A stretch of DNA of 64,000 bases from Thermoproteus uzoniensis 768-20 (GTDB lineage: Archaea; Thermoproteota; Thermoprotei; Thermoproteales; Thermoproteaceae). Positions 1-6,955 of this stretch are shown here, one piece after another. The notes under the pieces are model-generated. The model did not search any database, was not told the DNA's origin, and saw only the letters and a list, made by a program, of their open reading frames with translations. The position numbers were made by a program, and so were the translations under genes. The stretch lies in NCBI RefSeq assembly GCF_000193375.1, contig NC_015315.1, positions 1,558,622 through 1,622,621 on the forward strand, given 5' to 3'. Every line of letters begins with the position of its first letter. The stretch's first letter is position 1.

Positions 1-664
1 CTAGAAGGCCTTCCAAGCCCGCCATTCTGGTTATCGCCCTTATCGTGGTGCCGCCCGGCGTGGCCACGGCCTCCACTACGCCGTCGTATCCGAGCCTCTC
101 GACGAGCTGGGGGGCCGTCGAGAACAGGCCCGAAGCTATGCTTTTGGCTAGATCCCAGGGCACTCCCACGTTCACCGCGGCCTCCACATATGCGCGGAGG
201 AGCTTCGCCACCAGCGCGGGGCCGCTACCCAACACCACCGTTAGGGGATCGAGCAGTTTCTCCTCTACCCACAGAACTACGGGGGCCAGCGATTTGAGCA
301 AATTGTCTATCCCCTCGTCGTATTCGCCGGACACCGCAATGGCGGTGAGGCCTATATTTGTCATGGCTCTGTAGGGCCTCGTAGATAGGCCCGAGATCCT
401 CGCCAGAGGCACCCCGGCGACGAAGGACACCACGGGCTTGTCCGTCTTTATTGCCACCTCGGCCACGTTGTAGGGCTTGACCGAGAGGAACACCACGTCG
501 CTCTTGTCGACCACGAGGTTGTTGTCTAGGTGAACCTCGAAGCCCAGCTTGGAGGCCCTCTCGAGGGATCTATAGGTTTTGACAGACCCAATTACCCTAT
601 ATCCCCTCTCCCTAAGCCTCAGCCCGAGCGCGGAGCCCAGCTTGCCCAGACCTATAATCCCCAC
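1..664 (-). CDS. proC: Pyrroline-5-carboxylate reductase, C-terminus cut by window edge
   Basis: This gene should catalyse the last step of proline synthesis, the NAD(P)H-dependent reduction of 1-pyrroline-5-carboxylate, in the cytosol. About 221 residues are visible; the rest lies beyond base 1. A Rossmann loop GLGKLG sits at residues 5-10, followed by the P5CR-like pattern AMTNIGLTAIAVSG in the middle. The family signature TPGGTT is at residues 202-207, close to the window edge. I chose the GTG at 662-664 because it is the only start codon between the in-frame TAA at 698-700 and the dinucleotide-binding loop. A TATA-like TTTAAAT lies near 705-711, slightly further upstream than usual here, so a short leader is possible. 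The identification is firm from the two signatures; the C-terminus cannot be judged. Confidence 0.9.
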   Translation of the reverse strand, partial: MGIIGLGKLGSALGLRLRERGYRVIGSVKTYRSLERASKLGFEVHLDNNLVVDKSDVVFLSVKPYNVAEVAIKTDKPVVSFVAGVPLARISGLSTRPYRAMTNIGLTAIAVSGEYDEGIDNLLKSLAPVVLWVEEKLLDPLTVVLGSGPALVAKLLRAYVEAAVNVGVPWDLAKSIASGLFSTAPQLVERLGYDGVVEAVATPGGTTIRAITRMAGLEGLL

Positions 665-732
665 GGTTTGGGGGACTGATCTCCATGGGGCAGAGAATTA
701 ACCTATTTAAATCCTTTGGCTTCAAAACGTCG

Positions 733-819
733 GTGGGCTTGGACACGGCGATCGTGGCGTCGATATACGCGATAGTGATAGCGGTGACGGTGCTTAGGTT
801 CAGAAAACGCGCTTGCTAG
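733..819 (+). CDS. Candidate 28-residue single-pass membrane peptide
   Basis: This is a very short reading frame starting at GTG 733 and ending TAG at 817-819. It encodes VGLDTAIVASIYAIVIAVTV followed by LRFRKRAC, which is one hydrophobic helix with a basic C-terminal end. A TATA-like TTTAAAT at 705-711 lies about 26 bases before the GTG, the spacing used by leaderless genes throughout this window. An in-frame ATG at 685 would add 16 residues, but it lies upstream of the TATA box. The stop overlaps the last bases of the convergent oxidoreductase gene. I recognise no family. The helix plus the promoter spacing is the whole case for it being real. Confidence 0.4.
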   Translation: MGLDTAIVASIYAIVIAVTVLRFRKRAC

Positions 820-1805
820 ACCTCCACCACTTGCCTCCCTACGTGTTTCGCCTTAGGCATCTCGGCCAGCAACCGCGGCAACTCGGCGAACTTATGGAGA
901 GTGTACACGGGCCTCACCTTGCCCTCCGACAAGAGCCTCAACGCCTCCGCTAGATCGGCTCTCGTGCCCTGTAGCACTGGCAACACGTCTATCTCCTTAA
1001 GTATGTAAAGCCCCAGCTGAATCTGTTGCGGATTGGGGTCAACGTTGCCTATTAGGGCGATCTTGCCCCCGGGCTTCAGCGCCCTTGCGGATTGGCCTAT
1101 GGTGGGGCCTCCGACCGTCTCGATGACAACGTCGGCATAGCCCATCTTCTTCACCTCGTCGGCGAAGTCTTGTCTCGCCACCACGTAGTCGGCGTATTTG
1201 GCCACGTATTCGGCCTTCTCCGGCCTAGTCACGCCGACGGTTTTTGCCCCGTAGGCCTTCGCTATCTGCAACGCGTGGATCCCCACGCCGCCCGACGCGC
1301 CCGTCACCACGACGAGGTGGCCTTGTCCTATCCCCGTCCTCCTAGCCGCCCTTACGAGAGTCGAGAGGACGCAGGCGGCGAAAGACGCGGCGGCGAAGTC
1401 GACGTTGTCGGGGATCTTGACCAAAGACTTAGCGTCGGCCACTATATATTCGGCGAAGGCGCCCCACAGATCTTCGCCGAACACCTTCTTGTTTTTACAT
1501 AGATTTTCCCGCCCGGATCTGCAATACTCGCACTCACCGCAATACTCGTACATCATGCCGGCCACACGATCGCCGGGCGACACCGACGAGATTCCGGGGC
1601 CCACCTCCTCGACCACGCCGGCATATTCGTGGCCCGGAACTGTGGGGAACTTCACCCTCTGCCACCCGGTCCAAGCCAGATAGTCCCTATAGCATATCCC
1701 CGCCGCCTTCACCCTCACGAGGGCCTTTCCCGGACCCGGCCTAGGCCTCTCGACCTCTACGAGCTCGAGCTCGGCGCCGGGGCCGCGCGCCATGTACGCC
1801 TTCAT
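816..1805 (-). CDS. Zinc-containing MDR oxidoreductase (alcohol dehydrogenase / acryloyl-CoA reductase type)
   Basis: This is an NAD(P)H-dependent medium-chain dehydrogenase/reductase of 329 residues. An N-terminal GroES-like domain carries C38 and the GHEYAG motif (58-63). Structural zinc ligands are C89, C92, C95 and C103, and the nucleotide-binding loop GASGGVG is at 169-175. The segments CYRDYLAW, TGASGGVGIHALQIAK and IGNVDP resemble the crenarchaeal acryloyl-CoA reductase branch. Acyl-CoA or alcohol substrates are both possible. The frame is open 23 codons further upstream, but the ATG at 1805 fits: it starts MKAYMARG and has TTAAAAGG-type DNA about 25 bases before it. It is transcribed divergently from the TFB gene. 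The family is certain; the substrate is inferred. Confidence 0.85.
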   Translation of the reverse strand: MKAYMARGPGAELELVEVERPRPGPGKALVRVKAAGICYRDYLAWTGWQRVKFPTVPGHEYAGVVEEVGPGISSVSPGDRVAGMMYEYCGECEYCRSGRENLCKNKKVFGEDLWGAFAEYIVADAKSLVKIPDNVDFAAASFAACVLSTLVRAARRTGIGQGHLVVVTGASGGVGIHALQIAKAYGAKTVGVTRPEKAEYVAKYADYVVARQDFADEVKKMGYADVVIETVGGPTIGQSARALKPGGKIALIGNVDPNPQQIQLGLYILKEIDVLPVLQGTRADLAEALRLLSEGKVRPVYTLHKFAELPRLLAEMPKAKHVGRQVVEV

Positions 1806-1822
1806 GGAAAACGACGCACAGG

Positions 1823-1851
1823 GAGTTAAAAGGATTAGCTGCTTTAAAATC
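1823..1851. promoter_or_regulatory. Divergent promoter between MDR oxidoreductase and TFB paralogue
   Basis: The short gap holds AGTTAAAAGG (1824-1833), which read on the minus strand is a TATA box about 24 bases before the oxidoreductase ATG. It also holds CTTTAAAAT (1842-1850), a plus-strand TATA for the TFB gene. Both genes must therefore be controlled from fewer than 60 bases, and any regulator binding here would affect both. Confidence 0.55.
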
Positions 1852-1863
1852 TCGACGATCTTC

Positions 1864-2667
1864 GTGAGCCTCATAGTCGAGCTCGGCGTGTGTCCGGTCT
1901 GCGGAGGGCGCGACCTCTCGCTGAACTCCGAAGGCCTCGTCGTGTGCAGGAGCTGCGGGACCGTGCTGGGGCCGGCTGTTGCGGCGGGGCCCTCCGCCTC
2001 GAAGAAGCCCGCGGACTATCTGCCTCTTGAGGGCGGGACCGAGTACGATTGGAGAGACGTGAGAGGTATAGTAACGCCGAAGTTCAAGATCTATAGAGCT
2101 ATCGCCAAGAGGCCGGGCAACAGGATCTCCGCCGAGGTGGAGAGGCTCGGCTCGTACTTGGGCTTGCCCAAGGTCTGTATACATACGGGGGAGGCGCTGG
2201 CGGCGCGCGTGGGCAGAGCCGGCGACGTGGAGTACGCCGCCGCCGCGATCCTGTTCGTATCTTGCAGGCTCGCCAAGATATACGCCGATCATGTGTTTAA
2301 GGGCTACGACATTCGCCGTCTCGCCAGGGGGGCTTTGTGGGTCCAGAGGACGGCGGGGGTCTCGATGCCGCCGCCTCCGCCTAAATACTTCATGTTCAAA
2401 ATCGCGGAGGATCTAGGCGTTGATAAGGGCGTCGTCAAAAACGCGCTGGATATCCTTCGCCTGATAATGCCGGTTGTCGGACGGGGCAAGATAGCCCAGG
2501 CCGCGGCTTTTCTACTCTCAGCAAGGGCGCACGGATACAAGCTAGAGCCCAAGGACGTGGCCAACGCGGCGATGATTTCCGAAAAGTCGTTTCTGGAGGT
2601 CCTCGAGGAGATAGACGCGGCTTTCAGACCTTTAAGTCGAGGGAGAGACCGTCTAAGACGATCTTGA
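1864..2667 (+). CDS. tfb: Transcription factor B (TFIIB) paralogue, divergent and short
   Basis: TFB joins TBP at the promoter and recruits RNA polymerase. The protein has 267 residues. An N-terminal zinc ribbon has C10, C13, C28 and C31 (CPVCGG and CRSCG). After it come a charged linker and two cyclin-like repeats, roughly residues 80-165 and 170-255. It is shorter than the 300-330 residues usual for TFB, and the B-reader and linker stretch is weakly conserved to my eye, so this is probably a secondary TFB. The start is uncertain: GTG 1864 gives a nine-residue lead-in to the ribbon, but the TATA at 1842-1850 would suit the GTG at 1888 better. The 3' end overlaps the convergent gene by 44 bases. 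Confidence 0.82.
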   Translation: MSLIVELGVCPVCGGRDLSLNSEGLVVCRSCGTVLGPAVAAGPSASKKPADYLPLEGGTEYDWRDVRGIVTPKFKIYRAIAKRPGNRISAEVERLGSYLGLPKVCIHTGEALAARVGRAGDVEYAAAAILFVSCRLAKIYADHVFKGYDIRRLARGALWVQRTAGVSMPPPPPKYFMFKIAEDLGVDKGVVKNALDILRLIMPVVGRGKIAQAAAFLLSARAHGYKLEPKDVANAAMISEKSFLEVLEEIDAAFRPLSRGRDRLRRS

Positions 2668-2947
2668 TATGCCGTGTGGCCCTCTCCACCAGCCGCTTCG
2701 GCCTAAACTCGACGACGTACTCGCCGCTGTCCAGTTGCTCGTACCCAGACACGGCCCACTCCTCGCCGGCCTCATCGCCGAGCATGTAGGCGAAATCCTC
2801 GAAGTAGTCGTACGTGCCGCAAGTATAGCACATGTTACCGCCGAACTTCGCCTTGACGAAGTCCCGCCCTGCCTCTAATATCTCCACCTCGGCCTCAGCG
2901 CCGAAGATCTCCCTAAATCTGGCGACCGCCCTCTCGGCAAATTCCAT
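2624..2947 (-). CDS. Hypothetical protein with a CxxC motif
   Basis: This protein of 107 residues has no family I recognise. An N-terminal helix (MEFAERAVARFREIF) leads into a mixed alpha/beta stretch. It carries one CYTCG pair near the middle followed by an aromatic-acidic run (TYDYFEDFAYMLGDE), and ends in a beta-rich tail. A single CxxC could be a redox pair or half of a metal site shared by a dimer. ATG 2947 was chosen because TATTAATG-type DNA at 2969-2977 gives a minus-strand TATA about 26 bases before it. Its 3' end overlaps the TFB gene, which is convergent. Confidence 0.6.
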   Translation of the reverse strand: MEFAERAVARFREIFGAEAEVEILEAGRDFVKAKFGGNMCYTCGTYDYFEDFAYMLGDEAGEEWAVSGYEQLDSGEYVVEFRPKRLVERATRHIKIVLDGLSLDLKV

Positions 2948-2973
2948 AAAAGCGACCCGACTTGGCCTTATTA

Positions 2974-3022
2974 ATGATGACACCCCGATAGGGCGATAGG
3001 TGACCTCAATCGCATGGGCTGA
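2974..3022 (+). ncRNA. Candidate box C/D guide RNA (A)
   Basis: Box C ATGATGA (2974-2980) and box D CTGA (3019-3022) are both perfect and span 49 bases, the usual size of an archaeal C/D RNA. The internal D' and C' boxes are degenerate (the C' candidate is GTGACCT at 3000-3006). The 12 bases before box D (3007-3018, CAATCGCATGGG) would be the guide for 2'-O-methylation. A TATA-like CCATAAAAG lies about 26 bases upstream, overlapping the first codons of the divergent gene starting at 2947. The boxes and promoter spacing are seen; the function is inferred, and I could not place a target. Confidence 0.5.
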
Positions 3023-3213
3023 AAAATTCTTTAAGCCAGATACCGGCCATATCAACCCCCCGGTTCCCCGCCCGCCGACGCCTCCGTAGTCTCGGAGGAG
3101 TATGAGCGCGGAGCCGGACGGGCCCGTCATTTCTTCTTAAATCTGCCGCAGTTAAGGGAAGGGCGCCGTATGTGAACTGCGCCGCCGATTTTCGGCGTGT
3201 TTAGGGAATAGAA

Positions 3214-3301
3214 TGGTGCGGGGGGTGGGATTTGAACCCACGCAGGCCTACGCCACAGGGACCTCAACCCTGCCCCTTTGACCTGGCTCGGGCACCCCCG
3301 C
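3214..3301 (-). tRNA. tRNA-Leu(GAG), CCA encoded
   Basis: The acceptor stem is GCGGGGG paired with CCCCCGC, with discriminator A at 3217 and an encoded CCA at 3214-3216. The anticodon arm is CAGGG-TTGAGGT-CCCTG with anticodon GAG. It has the long variable arm expected of leucine tRNA and the T arm GTGGG-TTCAAAT-CCCAC. There is no intron. Its TATA box (CTTAAAAACC on the minus strand, 3322-3331) includes the TAA stop codon of the GGGP synthase gene just upstream. Confidence 0.95.
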
Positions 3302-3325
3302 CCGTTCTCGTTGATGTACCGGTTT

Positions 3326-4054
3326 TTAAGGCTTTACGGCGCTTCTTATGGAGCGCACTATTTCGCCCAGTTTTTCCGGCTGTTCTTCGGCTATTGTGCC
3401 CGTCACTATGACGTTGGGCCTCTCCCGCGCTATCTCCTCAGCGGCTTTGCCGGACCTTATGCCGCCGCCGACTATCAATACTCTGTCTAGGTACTTCCTG
3501 ACAGCCCTCACCATGGCTGTAGGGACGGGCTCGGGCGCGCCGCTACCGGCCTCTAGATACACGGCGTTGAACCCCATATACCTCGCGGCGAGCGCGTAGG
3601 CGACCGCTATGTCCGGCCTTCTCAGCGGGATGGGGCGAGCCGAGCTTATATATCCCGCCGCCCCGCCGTCGCCGACCAGCAGGTATGCGGTGGATATGAC
3701 CTCCAGCTGAGGGTAATGCTTTGCGAGTATGACGGCGCCTTGTAGTTGGGCGCCTACTATGAAGTACGGATCCTGCGAGTTCAGTACGCTTAGGAACAGT
3801 ATCGCGTCGGCCCTCGGCGTGATCTGGCATATGGTGCCCGGGAATAGAACCACCGGGACGTGCGCAACGGATTTCAGGTCCTTCACAACCTCGTCGAGCT
3901 CCTCCGATGGGATGCCCAGAGAGCCTCCGACGAGGAGGCCGTCAGTCCCGGCGTCCAACGCCGTCTTGGCTATCTTGAGGTAGTCGACGGATTTGTCGGG
4001 GTCGAGAAGCGTGAAGTGCTTAACCCCCTCCGATATGTATTCAAGGACCTTCAT
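3326..4054 (-). CDS. Geranylgeranylglyceryl phosphate synthase
   Basis: This enzyme makes the first ether bond of archaeal membrane lipids, joining geranylgeranyl diphosphate to sn-glycerol-1-phosphate. The 242-residue protein is a TIM barrel of the PcrB/GGGPS family. It starts with [10 protein letters not shown], then [23 protein letters not shown] and [16 protein letters not shown]. The phosphate-binding end has [16 protein letters not shown] and IVTGTIAE. The length is normal. It overlaps the upstream Elf1-like gene by 14 bases, so the two are one operon. The stop codon lies inside the TATA box of the tRNA-Leu gene that follows. CarS and a geranylgeranyl-reductase-like gene elsewhere in the window belong to the same pathway. 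Confidence 0.93.
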   Translation of the reverse strand: MKVLEYISEGVKHFTLLDPDKSVDYLKIAKTALDAGTDGLLVGGSLGIPSEELDEVVKDLKSVAHVPVVLFPGTICQITPRADAILFLSVLNSQDPYFIVGAQLQGAVILAKHYPQLEVISTAYLLVGDGGAAGYISSARPIPLRRPDIAVAYALAARYMGFNAVYLEAGSGAPEPVPTAMVRAVRKYLDRVLIVGGGIRSGKAAEEIARERPNVIVTGTIAEEQPEKLGEIVRSIRSAVKP

Positions 4055-4394
4055 GGCCCTCGCCCTCCTCCTCGGCCCCGCCCTCGCCAGCCTCGCCCGG
4101 CTCCGCCTCGCCTTCGGCAGTAGTCTCGGCGCCGCCCCCTTGTTCGGCTTCGGGCGGCTTTATCTTGCCCTCGAGGAAGTGGTCCACGAAGGCGTTGTAG
4201 TAGTCCACGGCGGTCCAACGGGGATGCTCCTCGAACTCCTCCCTCAGCCCGCATGTGCCGCAGATGACGACGTATCTATCCCCCATCCTTTTGACGTTGA
4301 CCGTCTGCGCGCCGCAGTTGGGACATACAAATATCTTGGGTATGGTCCTCTTGGGCCTAACTATGATCTTCCTCCTCCTTCTCCGTCCTCCCAC
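4041..4394 (-). CDS. Transcription elongation factor Elf1-like zinc ribbon protein
   Basis: Elf1 is a small zinc protein that travels with RNA polymerase on the template. Here 117 residues begin with the basic stretch RRRRRK, followed by a zinc ribbon with C24, C27, C45 and C48 (CPNCG and CGTCG) and an Elf1-type [16 protein letters not shown] segment. Residues 82-117 form an unusually long tail made almost only of Glu, Gly and Ala, which is absent from the compact core and is probably disordered. A TATA (GATATATAACG region, 4411-4421) lies about 26 bases before the ATG. The gene overlaps GGGP synthase and leads that operon. Confidence 0.82.
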   Translation of the reverse strand: MGGRRRRRKIIVRPKRTIPKIFVCPNCGAQTVNVKRMGDRYVVICGTCGLREEFEEHPRWTAVDYYNAFVDHFLEGKIKPPEAEQGGGAETTAEGEAEPGEAGEGGAEEEGEGHEGP

Positions 4395-4531
4395 GTCGCC
4401 CCATACTGCCCGATATATAACGTTTCGTGGCGGATATCAAGCCGAGGTCGGCGCTCACCTCCTAGTCGTCACCGATCGGCGCGTCGCTCGTCCTCACCGT
4501 ATATATAAACCGAGGCGGTTTTTATTTCCAG

Positions 4532-4581
4532 ATGATGTAGTCAGGGTTACGGGCATAGATGGCCGGTGGCGCTTTGGCTGA
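4532..4581 (+). ncRNA. Candidate box C/D guide RNA (B)
   Basis: A near-consensus box C (ATGATGT, 4532-4538) and a perfect box D (CTGA, 4578-4581) span 50 bases. The 12 bases before box D (GTGGCGCTTTGG) would be the guide. Internal boxes are poor. A strong plus-strand TATA, CGTATATATAAACC (4498-4511), puts the transcription start at about 4531, exactly at box C, and no protein starts there. Box D runs straight into the TATA box of the inositol-phosphatase gene (4583-4591). The weak box C end and internal boxes keep confidence moderate. Confidence 0.4.
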
Positions 4582-4610
4582 ACTTTTTATACGGGCCGGC
4601 TATTTACGCC

Positions 4611-5381
4611 GTGCTCGGAAGGCTTGAGGCCATAGCGGCCAAGGCCTCTTGGATCTTGTGGAGCCACTTCAAGGACGGCAGAGGGATAGAGGTCGTGGCC
4701 CGCCGAGGCGACGACGTGACGAGGGCCGTGGACGCCCAGATGGAGGAGTACATATACACGGCGTTGCGGGGGGCCTTCGAGGGCGGGGTCCTCATAGCGG
4801 AGGAGGGCGGGATCTACAGATGGGGCGACGAGCGCTACGTCTTTGTGCTAGACCCCCTCGACGGCTCTCTAAACTACTCCCTCGGGATCCCCGTATTCAC
4901 GATCTCGATAGCGGCGGGCCGCAACCGCACAGGGAAGCTCGACGACTTGGAGTATGCCGTGTTGGCGGTTCCGTCCACCGGCGAGATATACTCTCTGGGG
5001 CCTGGATCGCCGCCGTCTAAAAACGGCGCACCTCTTAAGAGGGCTGAGACCGCGGCGAACGTGGCCTTCGTCGCCATGGGAGAGTCCGTGCCTCACGAGG
5101 TCTACTCGCTCATATCGTCAATGGGCCTCAAGGGGCGTAGCCTTGGATGCTCCAGCTACGAGCTCCTCCTGACAGGCCTCGGCGCCGCCGTGGGGTTCGC
5201 GGATCTAAGAGGCAAGCTGAGGGTGCTCGACGTGGCGGCGGCGTTGCTGATCGGCAGAGCTCTCGGCATGGAGTACATAATACTAGGAGATTACTCGCTG
5301 GAGGCGCGGGGGATATCTTTATTGGCAGGCACGAGGGAGTTCGTAGATGGGCTCGGCAGAGGCCTTGGAAGAAGGGGCTAG
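4611..5381 (+). CDS. Inositol monophosphatase / fructose-1,6-bisphosphatase family phosphatase
   Basis: This is a Mg2+-dependent sugar-phosphate phosphatase. Residues E64/E65 (IAEEGG), D81 and D84 in DPLDGSLNY, and the second motif LDVAAALLIG supply the expected metal ligands. Archaeal members often act on both inositol-1-phosphate and fructose-1,6-bisphosphate, so substrate choice is open. The frame is open upstream to 4566, but TTTTTATA at 4584-4591 lies 24 bases before GTG 4611, which gives a 256-residue protein starting at the first family helix. The 3' end overlaps the SWIM-domain gene by 35 bases, so the two are translated from one message. Confidence 0.86.
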   Translation: MLGRLEAIAAKASWILWSHFKDGRGIEVVARRGDDVTRAVDAQMEEYIYTALRGAFEGGVLIAEEGGIYRWGDERYVFVLDPLDGSLNYSLGIPVFTISIAAGRNRTGKLDDLEYAVLAVPSTGEIYSLGPGSPPSKNGAPLKRAETAANVAFVAMGESVPHEVYSLISSMGLKGRSLGCSSYELLLTGLGAAVGFADLRGKLRVLDVAAALLIGRALGMEYIILGDYSLEARGISLLAGTREFVDGLGRGLGRRG

Positions 5382-5739
5382 GCGCTTCCTTCTCGACCTC
5401 TCGGGAACCTTAGGCGTAAGGCTCTCTAAGATACTCGATCTCTACTTCTCGGTAGAGCCGAGGCGCGCCCGGATATTGGAGATCGTCGAGGAGAGGGGTA
5501 AGGTATTGGGCGTCCGCATGGCCGTCGAGTCCAGCAGCAGAAGAGGCGTGTGGCACTACGTCTCGGTGGGCCCCTACGGCGCTAAGTGCACTTGCGAGGC
5601 CAACACCATCAAGGGCCTTATATGCCGGCATATAATAATCGCGCTGATAACTTGGAACATGGTATCCCTCATAAAGACAGGACAGGGCGTGGATATAGGC
5701 TCGTTGGGCTGGCTCAAAAAACAACCTACAGAGGACTAA
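5347..5739 (+). CDS. SWIM zinc-finger protein
   Basis: The 130-residue protein has one clear SWIM motif, C81-x-C83-x9-C93-x-H95 (CTCEAN...LICRHI). SWIM fingers bind zinc and usually mediate DNA or protein contacts in recombination- and repair-associated proteins. The N-terminal 75 residues are helical then beta-rich, without another motif I know. In several crenarchaea small SWIM proteins are encoded near RadA paralogues, but here RadA is 15 kb away, so a recombination role is only a guess. The gene starts inside the end of the phosphatase gene. Confidence 0.75.
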   Translation: MGSAEALEEGARRFLLDLSGTLGVRLSKILDLYFSVEPRRARILEIVEERGKVLGVRMAVESSSRRGVWHYVSVGPYGAKCTCEANTIKGLICRHIIIALITWNMVSLIKTGQGVDIGSLGWLKKQPTED

Positions 5740-5832
5740 GCCGAACTCGCCGTGGCGAGCTCCTGTCCGCCCTCGTACGTTGTTATCTGCGTAGGGGATA
5801 CTAGGTATATTAATACGCCATAAACCGATACG

Positions 5833-6903
5833 GTGCGCGTCGCTGTAATCGGCGCGGGACCCGCGGGTTTATCCCTGGCCTCGCGGATCGACGCGGACGT
5901 CTACGAGGAGCACTCTGAGGTAGGGCTCCCGCGCCACTGCACCAGCCTGGTCAGCGGACGATCTGCCGAGGAGGTCGGCATACCGCCCGATACGGTTTTG
6001 AACAAATACAACGAACTTCTGGTGACGGATCTACAAGGACACTGGATATGGTTCAAGGTGAGAGACGGCGTCTACCTCCTCGATAGGCCGGGGCTAGAGA
6101 GGCGGCTCTCTGAGGGCGTCCCCTCGCTGAAGCTCGGCGTGAGGGTGGAGGCGATAAGGGGCCAATATGTATACACGTCGGCTGGCAGGCGCGGGCCTTA
6201 CGACTACGTAGCTATAGCTGAGGGGGCTGTCAGGAGGTTCTCGCATATTTACGGCGAGGTCACCAGATTGCCCGGCCTCCAGGTAGACGTGAAGAGCGAC
6301 ATAGGCCTCTCGGGTATAACCGTCGTGTATAACAAGAAGCTCTCGGAGGCCTACTTCTCTTGGATAGTCGAGATAGACAGAGGCGTATATAGGGTAGGGC
6401 TCGCAGACAGATGTTGCGTAGTGGACAAGCTACGCAAGTTAGTGAAGATGGTCGGAGGCACGCCTGTCGGCAAGCCTTTCGGCGGCGGCGTGTTGGCCGG
6501 ACCTCCTCTCAAGAGGCTCGTCTACGGCAACGTCGCGCTTCTAGGCGATGCGGCCGGCCTAACTAAACCGTTAAGCGGCGGCGGCATAATACTCGCTATA
6601 AAGAGCGGGGCGTCTTTCGGCGAGGCGTTGAGGACGGGGGACCCTTCGGCGTATGAGTACTCTATGCGGCCCACTATCTTGAGGCTCTCGGCGGCCAGGG
6701 CCGTCTACGAGCTTATGTATGTCAAGGGATTTGTTCACGAGGCCTTAAGGATATTCCACGGCTCCGAGTTCTTGGCGATAGACTACGACGACCACGTCAA
6801 GACGCTCGCGCTCGCCATGGCGACCTCAAGAAAGGCGCCGCGTGCGCTGGTCGGCGCGCTGAGGCTCTTGATATCGCGCGGTGCGGGCGGGCCTTCGACG
6901 TAG
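5833..6903 (+). CDS. FAD-dependent oxidoreductase, geranylgeranyl reductase family
   Basis: The 356-residue flavoprotein begins with the FAD-binding VIGAGPAG loop (residues 5-12). It continues with GLPRHCTSLV, the cysteine-containing segment typical of geranylgeranyl reductases, and has a second FAD motif LLGDAAGLTKPLSGGGI about two thirds along. Relatives saturate the isoprenoid chains of archaeal lipids or related prenyl groups. The length is slightly below that of the characterised di-geranylgeranylglycerophospholipid reductases, so a prenyl-quinone substrate is a real alternative. GTG 5833 has TATATTAATA about 26 bases upstream. Confidence 0.8.
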   Translation: MRVAVIGAGPAGLSLASRIDADVYEEHSEVGLPRHCTSLVSGRSAEEVGIPPDTVLNKYNELLVTDLQGHWIWFKVRDGVYLLDRPGLERRLSEGVPSLKLGVRVEAIRGQYVYTSAGRRGPYDYVAIAEGAVRRFSHIYGEVTRLPGLQVDVKSDIGLSGITVVYNKKLSEAYFSWIVEIDRGVYRVGLADRCCVVDKLRKLVKMVGGTPVGKPFGGGVLAGPPLKRLVYGNVALLGDAAGLTKPLSGGGIILAIKSGASFGEALRTGDPSAYEYSMRPTILRLSAARAVYELMYVKGFVHEALRIFHGSEFLAIDYDDHVKTLALAMATSRKAPRALVGALRLLISRGAGGPST

Positions 6904-6955
6904 GCCGCGTCATCTCGGCCTCGACTGCCTTTTAAACACTCGACGTTCTGTTATC

